In this document: in pieces, positions 10,218 to 20,970 of the stretch
Layout of the letters: every line of letters begins with the position of its first letter
How positions within the stretch are numbered: position 1 is the first letter of the stretch
Assembly: GCF_900142255.1 (NCBI RefSeq)
Contig: NZ_FRAF01000010.1
Coordinates: 52,394 to 116,393, forward strand
Length of the DNA: 64,000 nt
From: Alicyclobacillus tolerans
Lineage (GTDB): Bacteria > Bacillota > Bacilli > Alicyclobacillales > Alicyclobacillaceae
Reading direction: 5' to 3'
Made by a program: the position numbers and the translations under genes
Notes under the pieces: model-generated
Databases searched by the model: none
Told to the model about the DNA's origin: nothing
What the model saw: only the letters and a program-made list of their open reading frames with translations

Positions 10218-10302
10218 AAACGGGAGCTCGGCAAACCGGGCTGAGAGGGTGTTTGTGGACACCGACCGTCAACCTGATCTGGATAATGCCAGCGTAGGAA
10301 TT
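10218..10302 (+). ncRNA. TPP riboswitch (THI element)
   Basis: The leader of thiC contains the conserved thiamine pyrophosphate aptamer blocks in order: CGGGAGC, GGGCTGAGAGGG, ACCGACC, then CCTGATCTGGATAATGCCAG and CGTAGGAA. These form the two sensor arms of the TPP aptamer. A strong intrinsic terminator follows at 10331-10364, before the thiC start. Binding of TPP should therefore end transcription early and shut down thiC. Confidence 0.95.
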
Positions 10303-10323
10303 CAATTGCACTTATACCTTTAG

Positions 10324-12159
<1,836 letters not shown>

Positions 12160-12273
12160 ATTGATGTTTTGCAATGAACTTTTTCTTTATTGTTCATGTC
12201 TGTAAGGTTGTCAAGGATGACACAGGGTCTCTGGAGAAATAGTCGATGTGTTGCGAATGGAGGTGGTGTCTAT

Positions 12274-12810
12274 TTGGATTTTGAAGATATTCACCTCATT
12301 CGCAAAGCACGTCGGGGAGACTATGAAGCGTTCAGTTGTATTGTGAAAAATTATCAGAATTACGTTTATAGTACAATTTATGGGATTTTGCAAAACCGGG
12401 TAGATGCGGAGGATGTAACCCAGGAAACGTTTATCAAAGCTTTTCAATCTCTAAAGAAATTGCAAGACGAACGAGCCTTCTCTACTTGGTTAATTCGTAT
12501 TGCAATTCGTACAGCAATTGACTGTTTGAAGGCCAAACAAAAATGGCCCAGTGTTGAATTGGATTCTGAGAAAATTTCCACGCCACACGATCCCCATCCA
12601 GCAATAGATACTCGTATGGATATAGAACGGGCTTTGCGTGAATTATCGGAAGAGCATCGAATCGTAACTATTTTACGTGCTGTACATGAACTTGAATATG
12701 ATGAGATTTCTGTTTTGCTGGATATACCCATTGGAACGGTTCGTTCGCGCGTGCATTATGCACGCTCACGTCTGCGTGAAATCTTAAAAGAAGAGAGGGG
12801 AACTTTGTAA
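12274..12810 (+). CDS. ECF-family RNA polymerase sigma factor
   Basis: Sigma factor of about 178 residues with region 2 (YQNYVYSTIYGIL, then DAEDVTQETFIKAFQSL) and region 4 (ALRELSEEHRIVTILRAVHE, YDEISVLLDIPIGTVRSRVH). There is no region 1 or 3, as in extracytoplasmic-function sigma factors. The start is set at TTG 12274 because GGAGGTGGTG lies at 12259-12268; the longer frame from 12190 adds a non-homologous tail. Its stop overlaps the ATG of the next gene (TAATG), which suggests a sigma and anti-sigma pair. Targets are unknown. Confidence 0.9.
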   Translation: MDFEDIHLIRKARRGDYEAFSCIVKNYQNYVYSTIYGILQNRVDAEDVTQETFIKAFQSLKKLQDERAFSTWLIRIAIRTAIDCLKAKQKWPSVELDSEKISTPHDPHPAIDTRMDIERALRELSEEHRIVTILRAVHELEYDEISVLLDIPIGTVRSRVHYARSRLREILKEERGTL

Positions 12811-13217
12811 TGAAATATTCCTCAGAAGACGAAAAACTTACGGACGATGTGGATGTGGATGTTCAGGAGTATCTCCTTTCCCTGGTTGCTCCTGTTCATC
12901 TGCATGAGCAAGTGATGCAAAAAATTTGGGATATTCGACGTCAAAAGCAGATTCAACGATTGGCTATAATCTACATACTGTTCATTTCCGTGGGATCAGT
13001 TTGTTGTCTAGCCTTGTTGTTGTCACCTTTCGGACTGATATGTAGGGTCTTGTTAACGCTTGTATATGATATTTTTCACGGGTTAAGCCATTTGCCTATA
13101 CCATTGAGTTATGGTTGGCTGGGTGTGTTTGCGTTCTTGTGTGCCGTCTGTTTATTGGGGTCAGTTTATGGTTTGAAAAAGTTGTTACGAGGCCTACAAA
13201 GCGAGGTTCTACTATGA
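12810..13217 (+). CDS. Putative membrane anti-sigma factor
   Basis: Protein of 135 residues, not recognised by motif. An acidic, soluble N-terminal part of about 50 residues (a helix with HLHEQVMQKIWDIRRQ) is followed by two or three membrane segments (LAIIYILFISVGSVCCLALL, then LSYGWLGVFAFLCAVCLLG). The layout of cytoplasmic head plus membrane domain, and the overlap with both the sigma gene (1 base) and the next gene (ATGA), fit an anti-sigma factor. No zinc-binding HX3CX2C motif is present, so it is not of the ZAS type. The role is inferred from context. Confidence 0.6.
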   Translation: MKYSSEDEKLTDDVDVDVQEYLLSLVAPVHLHEQVMQKIWDIRRQKQIQRLAIIYILFISVGSVCCLALLLSPFGLICRVLLTLVYDIFHGLSHLPIPLSYGWLGVFAFLCAVCLLGSVYGLKKLLRGLQSEVLL

Positions 13218-14089
13218 AGAAACGTTGGTGGATGGGGTTGGCCATTGGCGCTGTGGCAGTCCTTGTCTGTCTGGTACCCTTTTTCCATTTGCGAAATGTT
13301 TACGCTGTGCGCAGCGCATATACCATCTTCCGTCAACAAAATACAAGCATTGCGCGCGGTCAAGTTGTAGATGATGCGCTTATTCTTGGACACAACGTCA
13401 ATTTGTCAGGCCATGTCTATGAGATTTTGGCAGTCATTAATGGTAATGTGCACGTGACATCGAGTGGAAGCGCAGATATCTTGGTGGATTTAGGAGGTCA
13501 AATTTTTCTCGATCACGGTGCGCATGTTCACCAGTTATATCATCTTTCACTGTCCACTCCGTTTTGGAACGGGGTACTTTTGGGCGGGATGTTTGCTTTG
13601 CTTTTGTGGATGGGTATGCTTGTGCTTAGTATGGGTTTGCTGTTTATAACGACAATAGTTGCATGGGTATTTCAAGAATACACAGTGGTACCGTTTAATA
13701 TTTTAAAATCTTCGGCTCGCACGGCGGGAATTGCTGGTTTGCTGATGACCGTAATCTGTCTGGCTGTCAGTGGGCTTTTGGCCGTAACACTAATAGCCAT
13801 TCCTCTTGCTGCAGTTGCTGTTGTGTTGTTCGTAATTGCTGGGATTTTGGGGTTATCTGTTGTTGCTCTTTGGATAGGAGATTTATTTTGGCGAGAATCC
13901 AATCAGAAACGTCCAGAATGGGTAAGAGCAATGATGGGCTCTAGTCTGATGTTGGCTTTCTGCAATCTTCCTTGGATTGGTCTGCTTTTCTTTTGTATCT
14001 TTTGGCTGATTGGAATAGGGACGATAGCGCTATGGTTAGGAGAAGTTTGGAGGAAGCGAGGAAAACGCGGAAAAGCGATGGCATCCTAA
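13214..14089 (+). CDS. Membrane protein with bactofilin-like repeat segment
   Basis: About 291 residues. An N-terminal membrane helix is followed at about 45-110 by a stretch of short beta-type repeats (VVDDALILGHNVNLSGHVYE, then VINGNVHVTSSGSADILVD) like the polymer-forming bactofilin/DUF fold. Five or six membrane segments then fill residues 120-285. It overlaps the putative anti-sigma gene by 4 bases (ATGA), so the three genes form one operon. An envelope-stress or cell-shape role is plausible for such proteins but not shown. The start at 13214 is chosen because upstream in-frame codons lie deep in the preceding gene. Confidence 0.65.
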   Translation: MKKRWWMGLAIGAVAVLVCLVPFFHLRNVYAVRSAYTIFRQQNTSIARGQVVDDALILGHNVNLSGHVYEILAVINGNVHVTSSGSADILVDLGGQIFLDHGAHVHQLYHLSLSTPFWNGVLLGGMFALLLWMGMLVLSMGLLFITTIVAWVFQEYTVVPFNILKSSARTAGIAGLLMTVICLAVSGLLAVTLIAIPLAAVAVVLFVIAGILGLSVVALWIGDLFWRESNQKRPEWVRAMMGSSLMLAFCNLPWIGLLFFCIFWLIGIGTIALWLGEVWRKRGKRGKAMAS

Positions 14090-14150
14090 AGGGAGTATTT
14101 AGGAATCCATTGCTTTTTCACGCATTTTTTAATGGTTATCTCATTTTAAA

Positions 14151-14789
14151 TTATAGAGTAGAAGAATGCTTTTCTTCTTTTGTTACTGCAGTAGTTTTGG
14201 GACCAAATCGAAAAATCTTGGCAATGAAAGATGAAAGCGGAAAAATCCATCGCGAAAACTTCCACATCACTTTCCCCGAAAAAATACCGATGATCATACC
14301 GCCAATGACATCTGTTGGGTAGTGTACACCAACAAAGACACGGGCAACCATAACAATAATCGCAATAACGGTAAAGGTTCGACTAATCCATCGACTATTA
14401 TGTCCCCAAGAGCCGGCTGCAAAACCAAAACTCCCAGATGCATGATCGCTCGGAAAAGAAGCGTCATTGCTATGAGGAATAAGCTGGTTAAACGAACCTT
14501 TTGGAAAGACAGTAAAAGGTCGTGGCCGAAACCAGATGTGTGAAATTATCAGATTGATGATCAATGCCAATATGCCTGCCAATCCTGCCATAATCAGAGC
14601 GTGTCGACGTTGGATATCTGGTTTGGGAAGAGTAAACCAAGCAATAAGAAAGAGCAACGCATAAATCTCTGGAGCATCCTTGGCAAAAAAAATCATGACT
14701 TGGTCGAGTAAAAAGCTATGTCCAGCTAGACCGTTGATGAGATGATAGAGAACAGTATCAAATGGATTGAGTAAAGCCGCGTGAAACAT
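14151..14789 (-). CDS. BcrC-type undecaprenyl-diphosphatase (PAP2 family)
   Basis: Integral membrane phosphatase of about 212 residues. The three PAP2 motifs are present: SHIWFRPRPF, FPSDHASGSFGFA and ARVFVGVHYPTDVIGG, with the catalytic His residues in the second and third. BcrC-like enzymes convert undecaprenyl diphosphate to the monophosphate for reuse in cell-wall synthesis and can give bacitracin tolerance. The start is at 14789 behind AGAGGAGTG; a longer frame to 14915 has no such signal. The gene is convergent with the sigma-factor operon and divergent from the DedA gene at 14890. Such genes are often under ECF sigma control. Confidence 0.85.
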   Translation of the reverse strand: MFHAALLNPFDTVLYHLINGLAGHSFLLDQVMIFFAKDAPEIYALLFLIAWFTLPKPDIQRRHALIMAGLAGILALIINLIISHIWFRPRPFTVFPKGSFNQLIPHSNDASFPSDHASGSFGFAAGSWGHNSRWISRTFTVIAIIVMVARVFVGVHYPTDVIGGMIIGIFSGKVMWKFSRWIFPLSSFIAKIFRFGPKTTAVTKEEKHSSTL

Positions 14790-14889
14790 GAATTCACTCC
14801 TCTTTCTATAAATAGTCACAGTATTACAGACAGTCAGGACTTGCAAGAAGTTCATTTGGCTATAAATTTTTTTCTCAGCATTTATTTGT

Positions 14890-15504
14890 TTGAGAAACAG
14901 GGGGGTATTTTTCATCCAACATCTTCTTCATCAGTACGGTTACGAGGGATTATTTATCATTTTACTTGCGGAAATGATTGGTTTTCCGTTTCCTGCAGAA
15001 ACGACGCTGACTCTAGCTGGAGTGGAATGGTCGCAGGGTATGTTTTCTTTTCTTCCGCTATTGCTTGTATCTGCCTTTGGTAATATTGCTGGTTCGACCA
15101 TCGCTTATGGGATAGGTTATTTTTTGGGTCGTCCCGTCATCTTGCGATTTGGACGCTGGGTGGGTGTTACAGAAGCGCGTCTAAAGAAGGCTGAAAACAA
15201 GTTTGCACAGTATCAAATCAGTATTCTGCTGTGGGGAAAGTTTGTGAGTGTGATTCGTGTATTGGTGCCTTACATTGCTGGTCTTGAACGTATGCCTATG
15301 ATAAGATTTTCCCTTTTAAATTCCATTAGTGCTTTTCTCTGGGCTGCTGTTTTTCTTTTGGAAGGCCGCTTTTTAGGGGGTTTGTGGACTGATGAACGTC
15401 ATAGAGAGTGGTATGTTGTTTTGGGCATAGGCATAGTGATGATGCTCGTTGTATGGTGGAGATGGCAAACGGCAAAACGGCGTCATGGACAGAAAAATGG
15501 ATAA
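14890..15504 (+). CDS. DedA-family membrane protein
   Basis: Membrane protein of 204 residues from the DedA/VTT family, now linked to flipping of undecaprenyl phosphate and other lipids. Typical features are EMIGFPFPAETTLTLAG near the N-terminus, a glycine-rich GNIAGSTIAYGIGYFLGR, and FVSVIRVLVPYIAGLERMP, which contains the conserved Arg and Pro. The TTG start at 14890 is uncertain: an AGGGGGG tract lies just downstream of it, yet no standard start codon follows that tract closely. The gene is divergent from the BcrC-type phosphatase. The two would fit together in lipid-carrier recycling. Confidence 0.8.
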   Translation: MRNRGVFFIQHLLHQYGYEGLFIILLAEMIGFPFPAETTLTLAGVEWSQGMFSFLPLLLVSAFGNIAGSTIAYGIGYFLGRPVILRFGRWVGVTEARLKKAENKFAQYQISILLWGKFVSVIRVLVPYIAGLERMPMIRFSLLNSISAFLWAAVFLLEGRFLGGLWTDERHREWYVVLGIGIVMMLVVWWRWQTAKRRHGQKNG

Positions 15505-15518
15505 GGGAGGAGGTTATC

Positions 15519-16487
15519 TTGCGCGGACGCTTTGCACCAAGTCCAACAGGGTTACTGCATATAGGCAATGCTTTGACCGCGGTACTTGCTTGGATGCATG
15601 TTAGGTCACGGGGTGGGGAATTTTTGCTGCGAATTGAAGATATTGACCAGCAACGGTGTAAATCGATATTTGTCGATCAACTTGTAGAAGATTTGCAATG
15701 GCTTGGTCTTGATTGGGATGAGGGTCCAGATATCGGAGGTCCCTATATGCCTTATCGGCAACGCGATCGTCAAACGATATACGATGCAGCGTTTACTAAG
15801 CTTTTAGAACAAGCTTTGCTCTATCCATGTTATTGCAGTCGTTCTGAACTGGCGGATGTGCTTATTGCGCCCCATGGATGGTTTGCTGATGAGCCGCGAT
15901 ATCCAGGAATTTGCCGTCATTTAAAGCCTCATGAACGAGTGGAAAAAGCCTGCCATAAAGCACCTGCTTATCGTTTTCGCGTGCCTGAGCAGAACATTGG
16001 TTTTGCGGACGAAGTGTATGGAGAAGTGAACATTCGTCCATCGGAAGGCGGCGATTTTATTGTCCGTCGTTCAGATGGGTTGATGGCTTACCAACTAGCA
16101 GTCGTAGTGGATGATGCAGCTATGGGCATAACCCATGTGTTGCGGGGGTCTGATTTGCTGGCTTCGACATCTCGCCAACTGTTGTTATACCGCGCACTCG
16201 GATATGACTCGCCCACATTTGCACATACTCCACTTTTGCTTGATGAATATGGTCGTCGTATAGCCAAACGTAATTCAACAGCCACATTGTTGGGCATGCG
16301 ACTGGCAGGAGTTCATCCTGAGGAGATTATAGGGGTGATAGGTTGGCTATTAGGGCTAACGGATATGGCCGATCCGCTTTCATTAACTGAACTGTTATCT
16401 TGTTTTTCTATATCCCGTATACCGCAGTCTCCACTTCGATTGTCTGTGGAGTGTCAGAAACGGCTGCGTATCAATGTGACCTATTAG
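15519..16487 (+). CDS. gluQ: Glutamyl-Q tRNA(Asp) synthetase
   Basis: About 322 residues, the length of a GluRS catalytic core without the anticodon-binding half. It shows RFAPSPTGLLHIGNALTAVL (HIGH motif), the zinc-site Cys residues around LYPCYCSRSEL and PGICR, GVTHVLRG-like ITHVLRGSDLL, and a KMSKS equivalent in RRIAKRNSTATL. The family attaches glutamate to queuosine in tRNA(Asp). The start is TTG 15519, eight bases after GGGAGGAGG (15505-15513). A longer frame from 15408 lies inside the DedA gene. The gene is probably co-transcribed with dedA. Confidence 0.88.
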   Translation: MRGRFAPSPTGLLHIGNALTAVLAWMHVRSRGGEFLLRIEDIDQQRCKSIFVDQLVEDLQWLGLDWDEGPDIGGPYMPYRQRDRQTIYDAAFTKLLEQALLYPCYCSRSELADVLIAPHGWFADEPRYPGICRHLKPHERVEKACHKAPAYRFRVPEQNIGFADEVYGEVNIRPSEGGDFIVRRSDGLMAYQLAVVVDDAAMGITHVLRGSDLLASTSRQLLLYRALGYDSPTFAHTPLLLDEYGRRIAKRNSTATLLGMRLAGVHPEEIIGVIGWLLGLTDMADPLSLTELLSCFSISRIPQSPLRLSVECQKRLRINVTY

Positions 16488-16594
16488 GTTTCTTTCTTTT
16501 ATCTATGAATCGAAAAAAATCTAAAGGAGATAAAGTTTGAAAAATGAATACATTTATAGAAGTATGAATTCTTTTTCTGTTGAGGAGGCTTTTG

Positions 16595-18403
16595 ATGAGC
16601 GTTCGACGTCAAGATATACGTGAAGAAGAAGTTTGGAATCTGCAAGATATTTTCAAAAATGAAGATGAGTTTCAACAAGCAGTGGAACTCATCGATCACA
16701 CTATAGAGCAAATGAGAGAAAATACAGAAAAAATGGAGTGGAATGAGTCCCGGTTGATGCAGTATTTGCATGCTCGCGATGCTTTGCTAGAGCAGTGTAA
16801 CAGAGTAATGGGTTACGCGATGCTGCGATTTAGTGAAGATGGAACGGATCCTATTCATCAAGCTTTATTTGCCCGAGCTCGAAATGTTCGAATGAAGGTA
16901 GAAGAACAATTGACGCGTGAACGGGATGGATTATTAAAGCTTTCTCAAGAAACATTGCATCGATTTGCGGAATCAGAAGAGTGTAAATCGTATCAATTAT
17001 TTTTAAGAGAATTGGCAGAAAGCAAGGCGCACGTTTTGCATCCGGAAGTTGAACATACATTGGCGGCGCTGGGGGATGTACTGTCTTCACCTTCTACCTT
17101 ATACAGAACGACGACTGGTGCTGACATGAGATTTGCTCTTGTAGCAGATGAACAAGGACAGGAATTTGCTGTGACACCCTTTAGTGTATTAATCCGTGCC
17201 GAATCATCTACAGACAAGGAGTTTCGGCAGCGCGCTTACGAATCTTTGGTAGCGGGTCTAAAACCTTATCACCATACATTGGCTATGTCATTGGTAACGG
17301 AAATTCAAAAAAATGTGACTCTAGCAAAATTGAGAGGCTATTCGTCAACGGCTGATATGCTATTACATCAATCTACAGCTTTTGGCGATTGGGCTGATCA
17401 AGTACCCGTTTCTTTTTTTGAACGAGTTTTAAACGTGTTTATGAAGGAGCTGGCTCCACAAATGCGCAGATATGCGCGTCTGCGCAGTCGTGTTTGGGGA
17501 ATGGAGCGATTGCATTTTTGGGATGTTAAGGCTCCTTTGGTTGCGCATTCTGAACATGTTCCGTTTTCAACAGTGACGAAGAGTATACCAGAAGCGGTTT
17601 CTCCACTCGGTAAAGATTATCAGAAGTTGATAGAGAGAGCTTTTTATGAACGCTGGATTTATCGCGGCGATAATATAGGCGCATTACAAGGCGCATATTG
17701 TTATCCCATTGCCGGTGTGCATCCGTATGTTTTTGCTCCATATCACCATACCTTGTATGACATGTTTATCGTAGCGCATGAACTGGGACATGCTGGACAC
17801 GCTGTCTTGGCTGCTGAACATCAGGTTCAACAAAATCGTTCCTCAAGCCGTCTGTTTGTTGAAGCTCCTTCCACTTTTCATGAGCATCTTTTGGCGCATT
17901 ATTTACGAAGTTCTCATGGCGAACAAGCAGTAGCTGAAATTCACAGTATGCAACTACTTACTTTTCACCACAATTTTGTTACTCATTTGATTGAAGCTGA
18001 GTTATTGCGCAGGTTATATCGTTTAGCTGATGAGGGGCAACCGTTAACTGCGGGAGTACTGGATACTGTTCAACTGGACATTCTAAAAGATTTTTGGGGT
18101 GACAGTGTTCATTTGGATGAGGGCGCGGAGATGACATGGATGAGACAGGCTCATTACTACAGTGGTCTCTACCCCTATACGTATGCGGTTGGCTTGACAG
18201 CATCTACGGTACTGGCTGCTCGGTTGGAACGCGGTGAGAATGTGATGACGAATTGGTTGGAAATCTTAAAATTAGGTGGAAGCGTGCACGCCTTAGACGC
18301 GTTTCAAAGAATGGATATCGATATGAATACTGAACAGCCGTTTCAAGAGGCTATCTCTTATGTGGGAAAACGAATTGACGATTTAGAAAACCTATATCCA
18401 TAA
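16595..18403 (+). CDS. pepF: M3-family oligoendopeptidase F
   Basis: Zinc metallopeptidase of about 602 residues. The HEXXH catalytic motif is in FIVAHELGHAGHAVL (about residue 390), followed downstream by the third ligand region FVEAPSTFHEHLLAHYL. The N-terminal half is the helical oligopeptidase F domain (MRRYARLRSRVWGMERLHFW). It cleaves short peptides in the cytoplasm and has no signal peptide. The ATG at 16595 follows TGAGGAGG. It stands alone between gluQ and kynU. Confidence 0.9.
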   Translation: MSVRRQDIREEEVWNLQDIFKNEDEFQQAVELIDHTIEQMRENTEKMEWNESRLMQYLHARDALLEQCNRVMGYAMLRFSEDGTDPIHQALFARARNVRMKVEEQLTRERDGLLKLSQETLHRFAESEECKSYQLFLRELAESKAHVLHPEVEHTLAALGDVLSSPSTLYRTTTGADMRFALVADEQGQEFAVTPFSVLIRAESSTDKEFRQRAYESLVAGLKPYHHTLAMSLVTEIQKNVTLAKLRGYSSTADMLLHQSTAFGDWADQVPVSFFERVLNVFMKELAPQMRRYARLRSRVWGMERLHFWDVKAPLVAHSEHVPFSTVTKSIPEAVSPLGKDYQKLIERAFYERWIYRGDNIGALQGAYCYPIAGVHPYVFAPYHHTLYDMFIVAHELGHAGHAVLAAEHQVQQNRSSSRLFVEAPSTFHEHLLAHYLRSSHGEQAVAEIHSMQLLTFHHNFVTHLIEAELLRRLYRLADEGQPLTAGVLDTVQLDILKDFWGDSVHLDEGAEMTWMRQAHYYSGLYPYTYAVGLTASTVLAARLERGENVMTNWLEILKLGGSVHALDAFQRMDIDMNTEQPFQEAISYVGKRIDDLENLYP

Positions 18404-18463
18404 GTTACTTATATTCGTTTGCCAAGGTCAATAGATGGTTTTTCAAGAAAAGGATGGTTAGCG

Positions 18464-19762
18464 ATGGAGAAGCAAGACGGGTGTTATTTACCAAAAACAC
18501 TTCAACAAACTGCTTTTAAACTTGATCAGGCGGATTTGTTGTCGGAGTTTCGTCAACAGTTTTATCTTCCCGAAGAAAGCATTTATTTAGATGGCAATTC
18601 TCTTGGATTGTTATCTAAACCAGCAGAACGGGCGGTACTTTCGATGCTGGATAGTTGGAGACAATATGCTATTAACGGTTGGAGCCAGGGGAGGCACCCT
18701 TGGTTTCAATTGTCTGAGGAATTGAGCAGAGAATTGGCAAATTGGGTAGGTGCAGACAAGGAGAATGTTATTGCAACCGGATCGACCACGGTCAATTTAC
18801 ATCAGTTGCTCGCCACTTTTTATCAACCCACCAGCCAACGGTATAAAATTGTAGCGACTTCACTAGATTTTCCTTCCGATATCTACGCCATTCAGAGTCA
18901 TTTGCGGCTTCATGGGCTAGAGGCTAAAGATGCTCTTGTCCTTGTTCAGAGTCACGATGGTCTGACCGTACGGGAAGAAGATATTACGCTAGCCATGACA
19001 GATGATGTTTCGCTGGTGCTCCTCCCTTCGGTATTCTATCGGAGCGGTCAATACCTTTCTATGCCACAATTAGCGCAAGCAGCACGACAACGTGGTATTC
19101 TGATTGGCTTTGATTTATGTCATTCGATTGGCATTATGCCGCACGAATTACAGTCATGGGACGTTGATTTTGCGTTCTGGTGCCACTATAAATATCTCAA
19201 TGCTGGTCCAGGTAGTGTGGCAGGTCTATATGTTCATCCTCGACATCATCATAGGTTGCCGGGATTGGCTGGATGGTTTGGATCGGACAAAGAAGTACAG
19301 TTTGATATGTTACATGATTTCACGCCAGCTCAAGGAGCAGGAAGATTTCAGATTGGAACGCCGCATGTGCTTAGCTTGGCCCCACTTTTGGGTTCGTTGG
19401 AAATCTTTCAGCAAGCTGGAATCCAAGCCATTCGATCTAAGTCACTTCAACTCACGCAATTTCTCATCGATTTGGCAGAAACCTATCTTTCACCTTATGG
19501 GTTTCAAATTGGCAATCCTCGCGAACCGGAACGCCGAGGCGGACATGTGTGTTTGATTCATCCTGAGGCCATTCGAATATGTAAAGCAATGAAGCAAGTG
19601 GGAGTCATTCCTGATTATCGCGCACCAGACGTTGTTCGGTTAGCACCTGTCCCACTCTATACCTCATTTACTGATGTTCTAGAAGCGGTCGAACGAATCA
19701 TACAAGTTATGGAAAACAAAAGTTATGAAGCGTTTGAAAAACAACGTGAGGTGATTGCCTAA
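18464..19762 (+). CDS. kynU: Kynureninase
   Basis: PLP-dependent enzyme of about 432 residues that cleaves kynurenine to anthranilate and alanine. Recognisable segments are YLDGNSLGLLSKPA, NVIATGSTTVNLHQLLATFY, IGFDLCHSIGIMPHELQSWD, the Schiff-base region FAFWCHYKYLNAGPGSVAGL (Lys after HY), and GRFQIGTPHVLSLAPLLGSL. The start is ATG 18464 behind AAAGGATGG. No kynA (tryptophan dioxygenase) or kynB (formamidase) gene is in the window, so the gene is isolated here. The role could be tryptophan breakdown or anthranilate supply. Confidence 0.88.
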   Translation: MEKQDGCYLPKTLQQTAFKLDQADLLSEFRQQFYLPEESIYLDGNSLGLLSKPAERAVLSMLDSWRQYAINGWSQGRHPWFQLSEELSRELANWVGADKENVIATGSTTVNLHQLLATFYQPTSQRYKIVATSLDFPSDIYAIQSHLRLHGLEAKDALVLVQSHDGLTVREEDITLAMTDDVSLVLLPSVFYRSGQYLSMPQLAQAARQRGILIGFDLCHSIGIMPHELQSWDVDFAFWCHYKYLNAGPGSVAGLYVHPRHHHRLPGLAGWFGSDKEVQFDMLHDFTPAQGAGRFQIGTPHVLSLAPLLGSLEIFQQAGIQAIRSKSLQLTQFLIDLAETYLSPYGFQIGNPREPERRGGHVCLIHPEAIRICKAMKQVGVIPDYRAPDVVRLAPVPLYTSFTDVLEAVERIIQVMENKSYEAFEKQREVIA

Positions 19763-19853
19763 GTGTGAATGGATTGCATTGTTTGATTTGAAATATTTGG
19801 TTCTGGTGCAAAGATTGCGAGCAGCGTAGATTGGCCCGTTTGCGATCCATTGA

Positions 19854-20072
19854 TTAGGCGGATGTTTCAAACAGGTAATCGATGAGCGGGACAATGGAAC
19901 AAGCAGGCGTGCGCTGCATATCAACCTGCTTCTTTTGTAGCATATGCATAGCCTCTATCCCAGTAAGTGTCTTTTCGGCAGTCACGAATGACTGAAACCG
20001 AAGCATGGGTTTCGTCATCCTTATGAATGCGTTCATACATGTCGGCCTCATCTTAACGATTGATACGGCGAT
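19854..20072 (-). pseudogene. IS6/IS240-type transposase C-terminal fragment (copy 1)
   Basis: The minus strand gives the end of an IS6-family transposase: MNAFIRMTKPMLRFQSFVTA, then EKTLTGIEAMHMLQKKQV, then a short tail that runs to 19854. The pattern TKPML.F.SF..A..TL.GIEAMHM is the usual C-terminus of this family. The catalytic N-terminal part is gone. Bases 19955-20072 are repeated with only a few changes at 20971-21088. The 19763-19853 stretch next to it shows nothing recognisable. Confidence 0.75.
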
Positions 20073-20107
20073 CGTAGCACTCAAGTGGTTTTTGCACCAG
20101 AACCAGC

Positions 20108-20497
20108 TTATTTGTGGCTATGCAATTCAATGATTTCAACAATCTGCTCAAACGTGTAGTGATGGTTCACCACATCGACCACGAAGTCCTCAGCTACGTT
20201 TTGGTCCATTACGAAGGTGTACCCGTTGTACCCTAGAAACTGAAGCAGAGATAGAAAAGCCGTGCGTTTATTGGCACTATGGAACGCGTGATTTTGCGCT
20301 AGCGATTCAAAAAGTGCAGCTCCCTTTGCAAAAATCGTTGGGTAAGCATCCTCACCGAACACCGATTGTTTAGGCCGATTTACCGCCGAATTGAGTAAAT
20401 CTGGAGACTTCACTCCGGTCTGTTCACCTGACGAAAACTCCTGTATTACCCAAAGATTTATCGCAATCACTTCTTCTTCGGTCAGAAATTGGGTCAT
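20108..20497 (-). CDS. doc: Doc-like toxin (Fic-fold, death-on-curing family)
   Basis: Protein of 129 residues. The Fic/Doc core motif is HAFHSANKRTAFLSLLQFL, matching HXFX2(A/G)NKR of the Doc branch. Doc toxins phosphorylate elongation factor Tu and stop translation. The gene overlaps the upstream antitoxin gene by 4 bases (ATGA), so production is coupled. It ends only 36 bases from an IS6-type fragment, which suggests arrival with mobile DNA. All key motif residues are present, so it may be active. Confidence 0.88.
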   Translation of the reverse strand: MTQFLTEEEVIAINLWVIQEFSSGEQTGVKSPDLLNSAVNRPKQSVFGEDAYPTIFAKGAALFESLAQNHAFHSANKRTAFLSLLQFLGYNGYTFVMDQNVAEDFVVDVVNHHYTFEQIVEIIELHSHK

Positions 20498-20766
20498 CTG
20501 TCTTTCAAACCTTCGATGGTCTTACGATATTGATCCACATTAGCTTGCAAGACCTCAAAAAATCTCGGATCAAGTCCTTGTGGAACTTTGGGAGATTTCC
20601 GAAGCACGATTTCACCTTCATTCTCGTTTACGATGATTTCAAGATCATCACCAAGGTCTACATTAATTCTCTTCAACAGTTCTTTATTAAAGGTCACACC
20701 TAAACTGTTCCCGATTTTCGTGACTTTCCGGTGTACAGGTTCCATCGGTACTGCCCCCATTGGCAA
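20494..20766 (-). CDS. AbrB/MazE-type antitoxin of the Doc pair
   Basis: Ninety residues. The N-terminal swapped-hairpin AbrB DNA-binding domain is clear (RKVTKIGNSLGVTFNKELLK, then DLGDDLEIIVNENEGEIVL). The C-terminal 30 residues (RFFEVLQANVDQYRKTIEGL) are the likely toxin-binding helix. Canonical Doc partners carry a Phd domain; an AbrB-type partner is a known alternative. The start is TTG 20766, six bases after AGGAGGAG; ATG 20760 is a possible second choice. A palindromic operator lies upstream at 20802-20830. Confidence 0.85.
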   Translation of the reverse strand: MPMGAVPMEPVHRKVTKIGNSLGVTFNKELLKRINVDLGDDLEIIVNENEGEIVLRKSPKVPQGLDPRFFEVLQANVDQYRKTIEGLKDR

Positions 20767-20801
20767 AGGTTTCTCCTCCTATCTTTACGTTACTCAGGAA
20801 A

Positions 20802-20830
20802 CGTTATACATGTTATAACGATTATAACGC
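20802..20830 (-). promoter_or_regulatory. Palindromic operator and promoter of the toxin-antitoxin pair
   Basis: The stretch holds overlapping inverted and direct repeats of CGTTATA / TATAACG. Read on the minus strand it begins GCGTTATAATCGTTATAACA, which includes a TATAAT -10-like hexamer. It is centred about 50 bases before the antitoxin start. AbrB-type antitoxins bind such palindromes to repress their own operon. Confidence 0.6.
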
Positions 20831-20970
20831 TCAAACAAAAAAAGTACACAGAACCACTTAAACATCGGGATCATGATGTGTGATTTTGAGGTTGAAAAAA
20901 GCTAGCCCATTCCAAGCTTGTCATTCGCACTTTCTTCCTCGTTTATGTATCTATGTGCTTCTTCAAACAC

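Noticed and set aside
12174..12198. Inverted repeat ATGAAC...GTTCAT after thiC as a terminator or ECF promoter
   Set aside because: Six base pairs with a 13-base loop and no T run is too weak for a terminator, and a matching ECF -10 element was not convincing.
20108..20497. Doc gene as a broken remnant of a phage
   Set aside because: The frame and the HXFX2ANKR core are complete and the antitoxin is intact; no phage genes are nearby.
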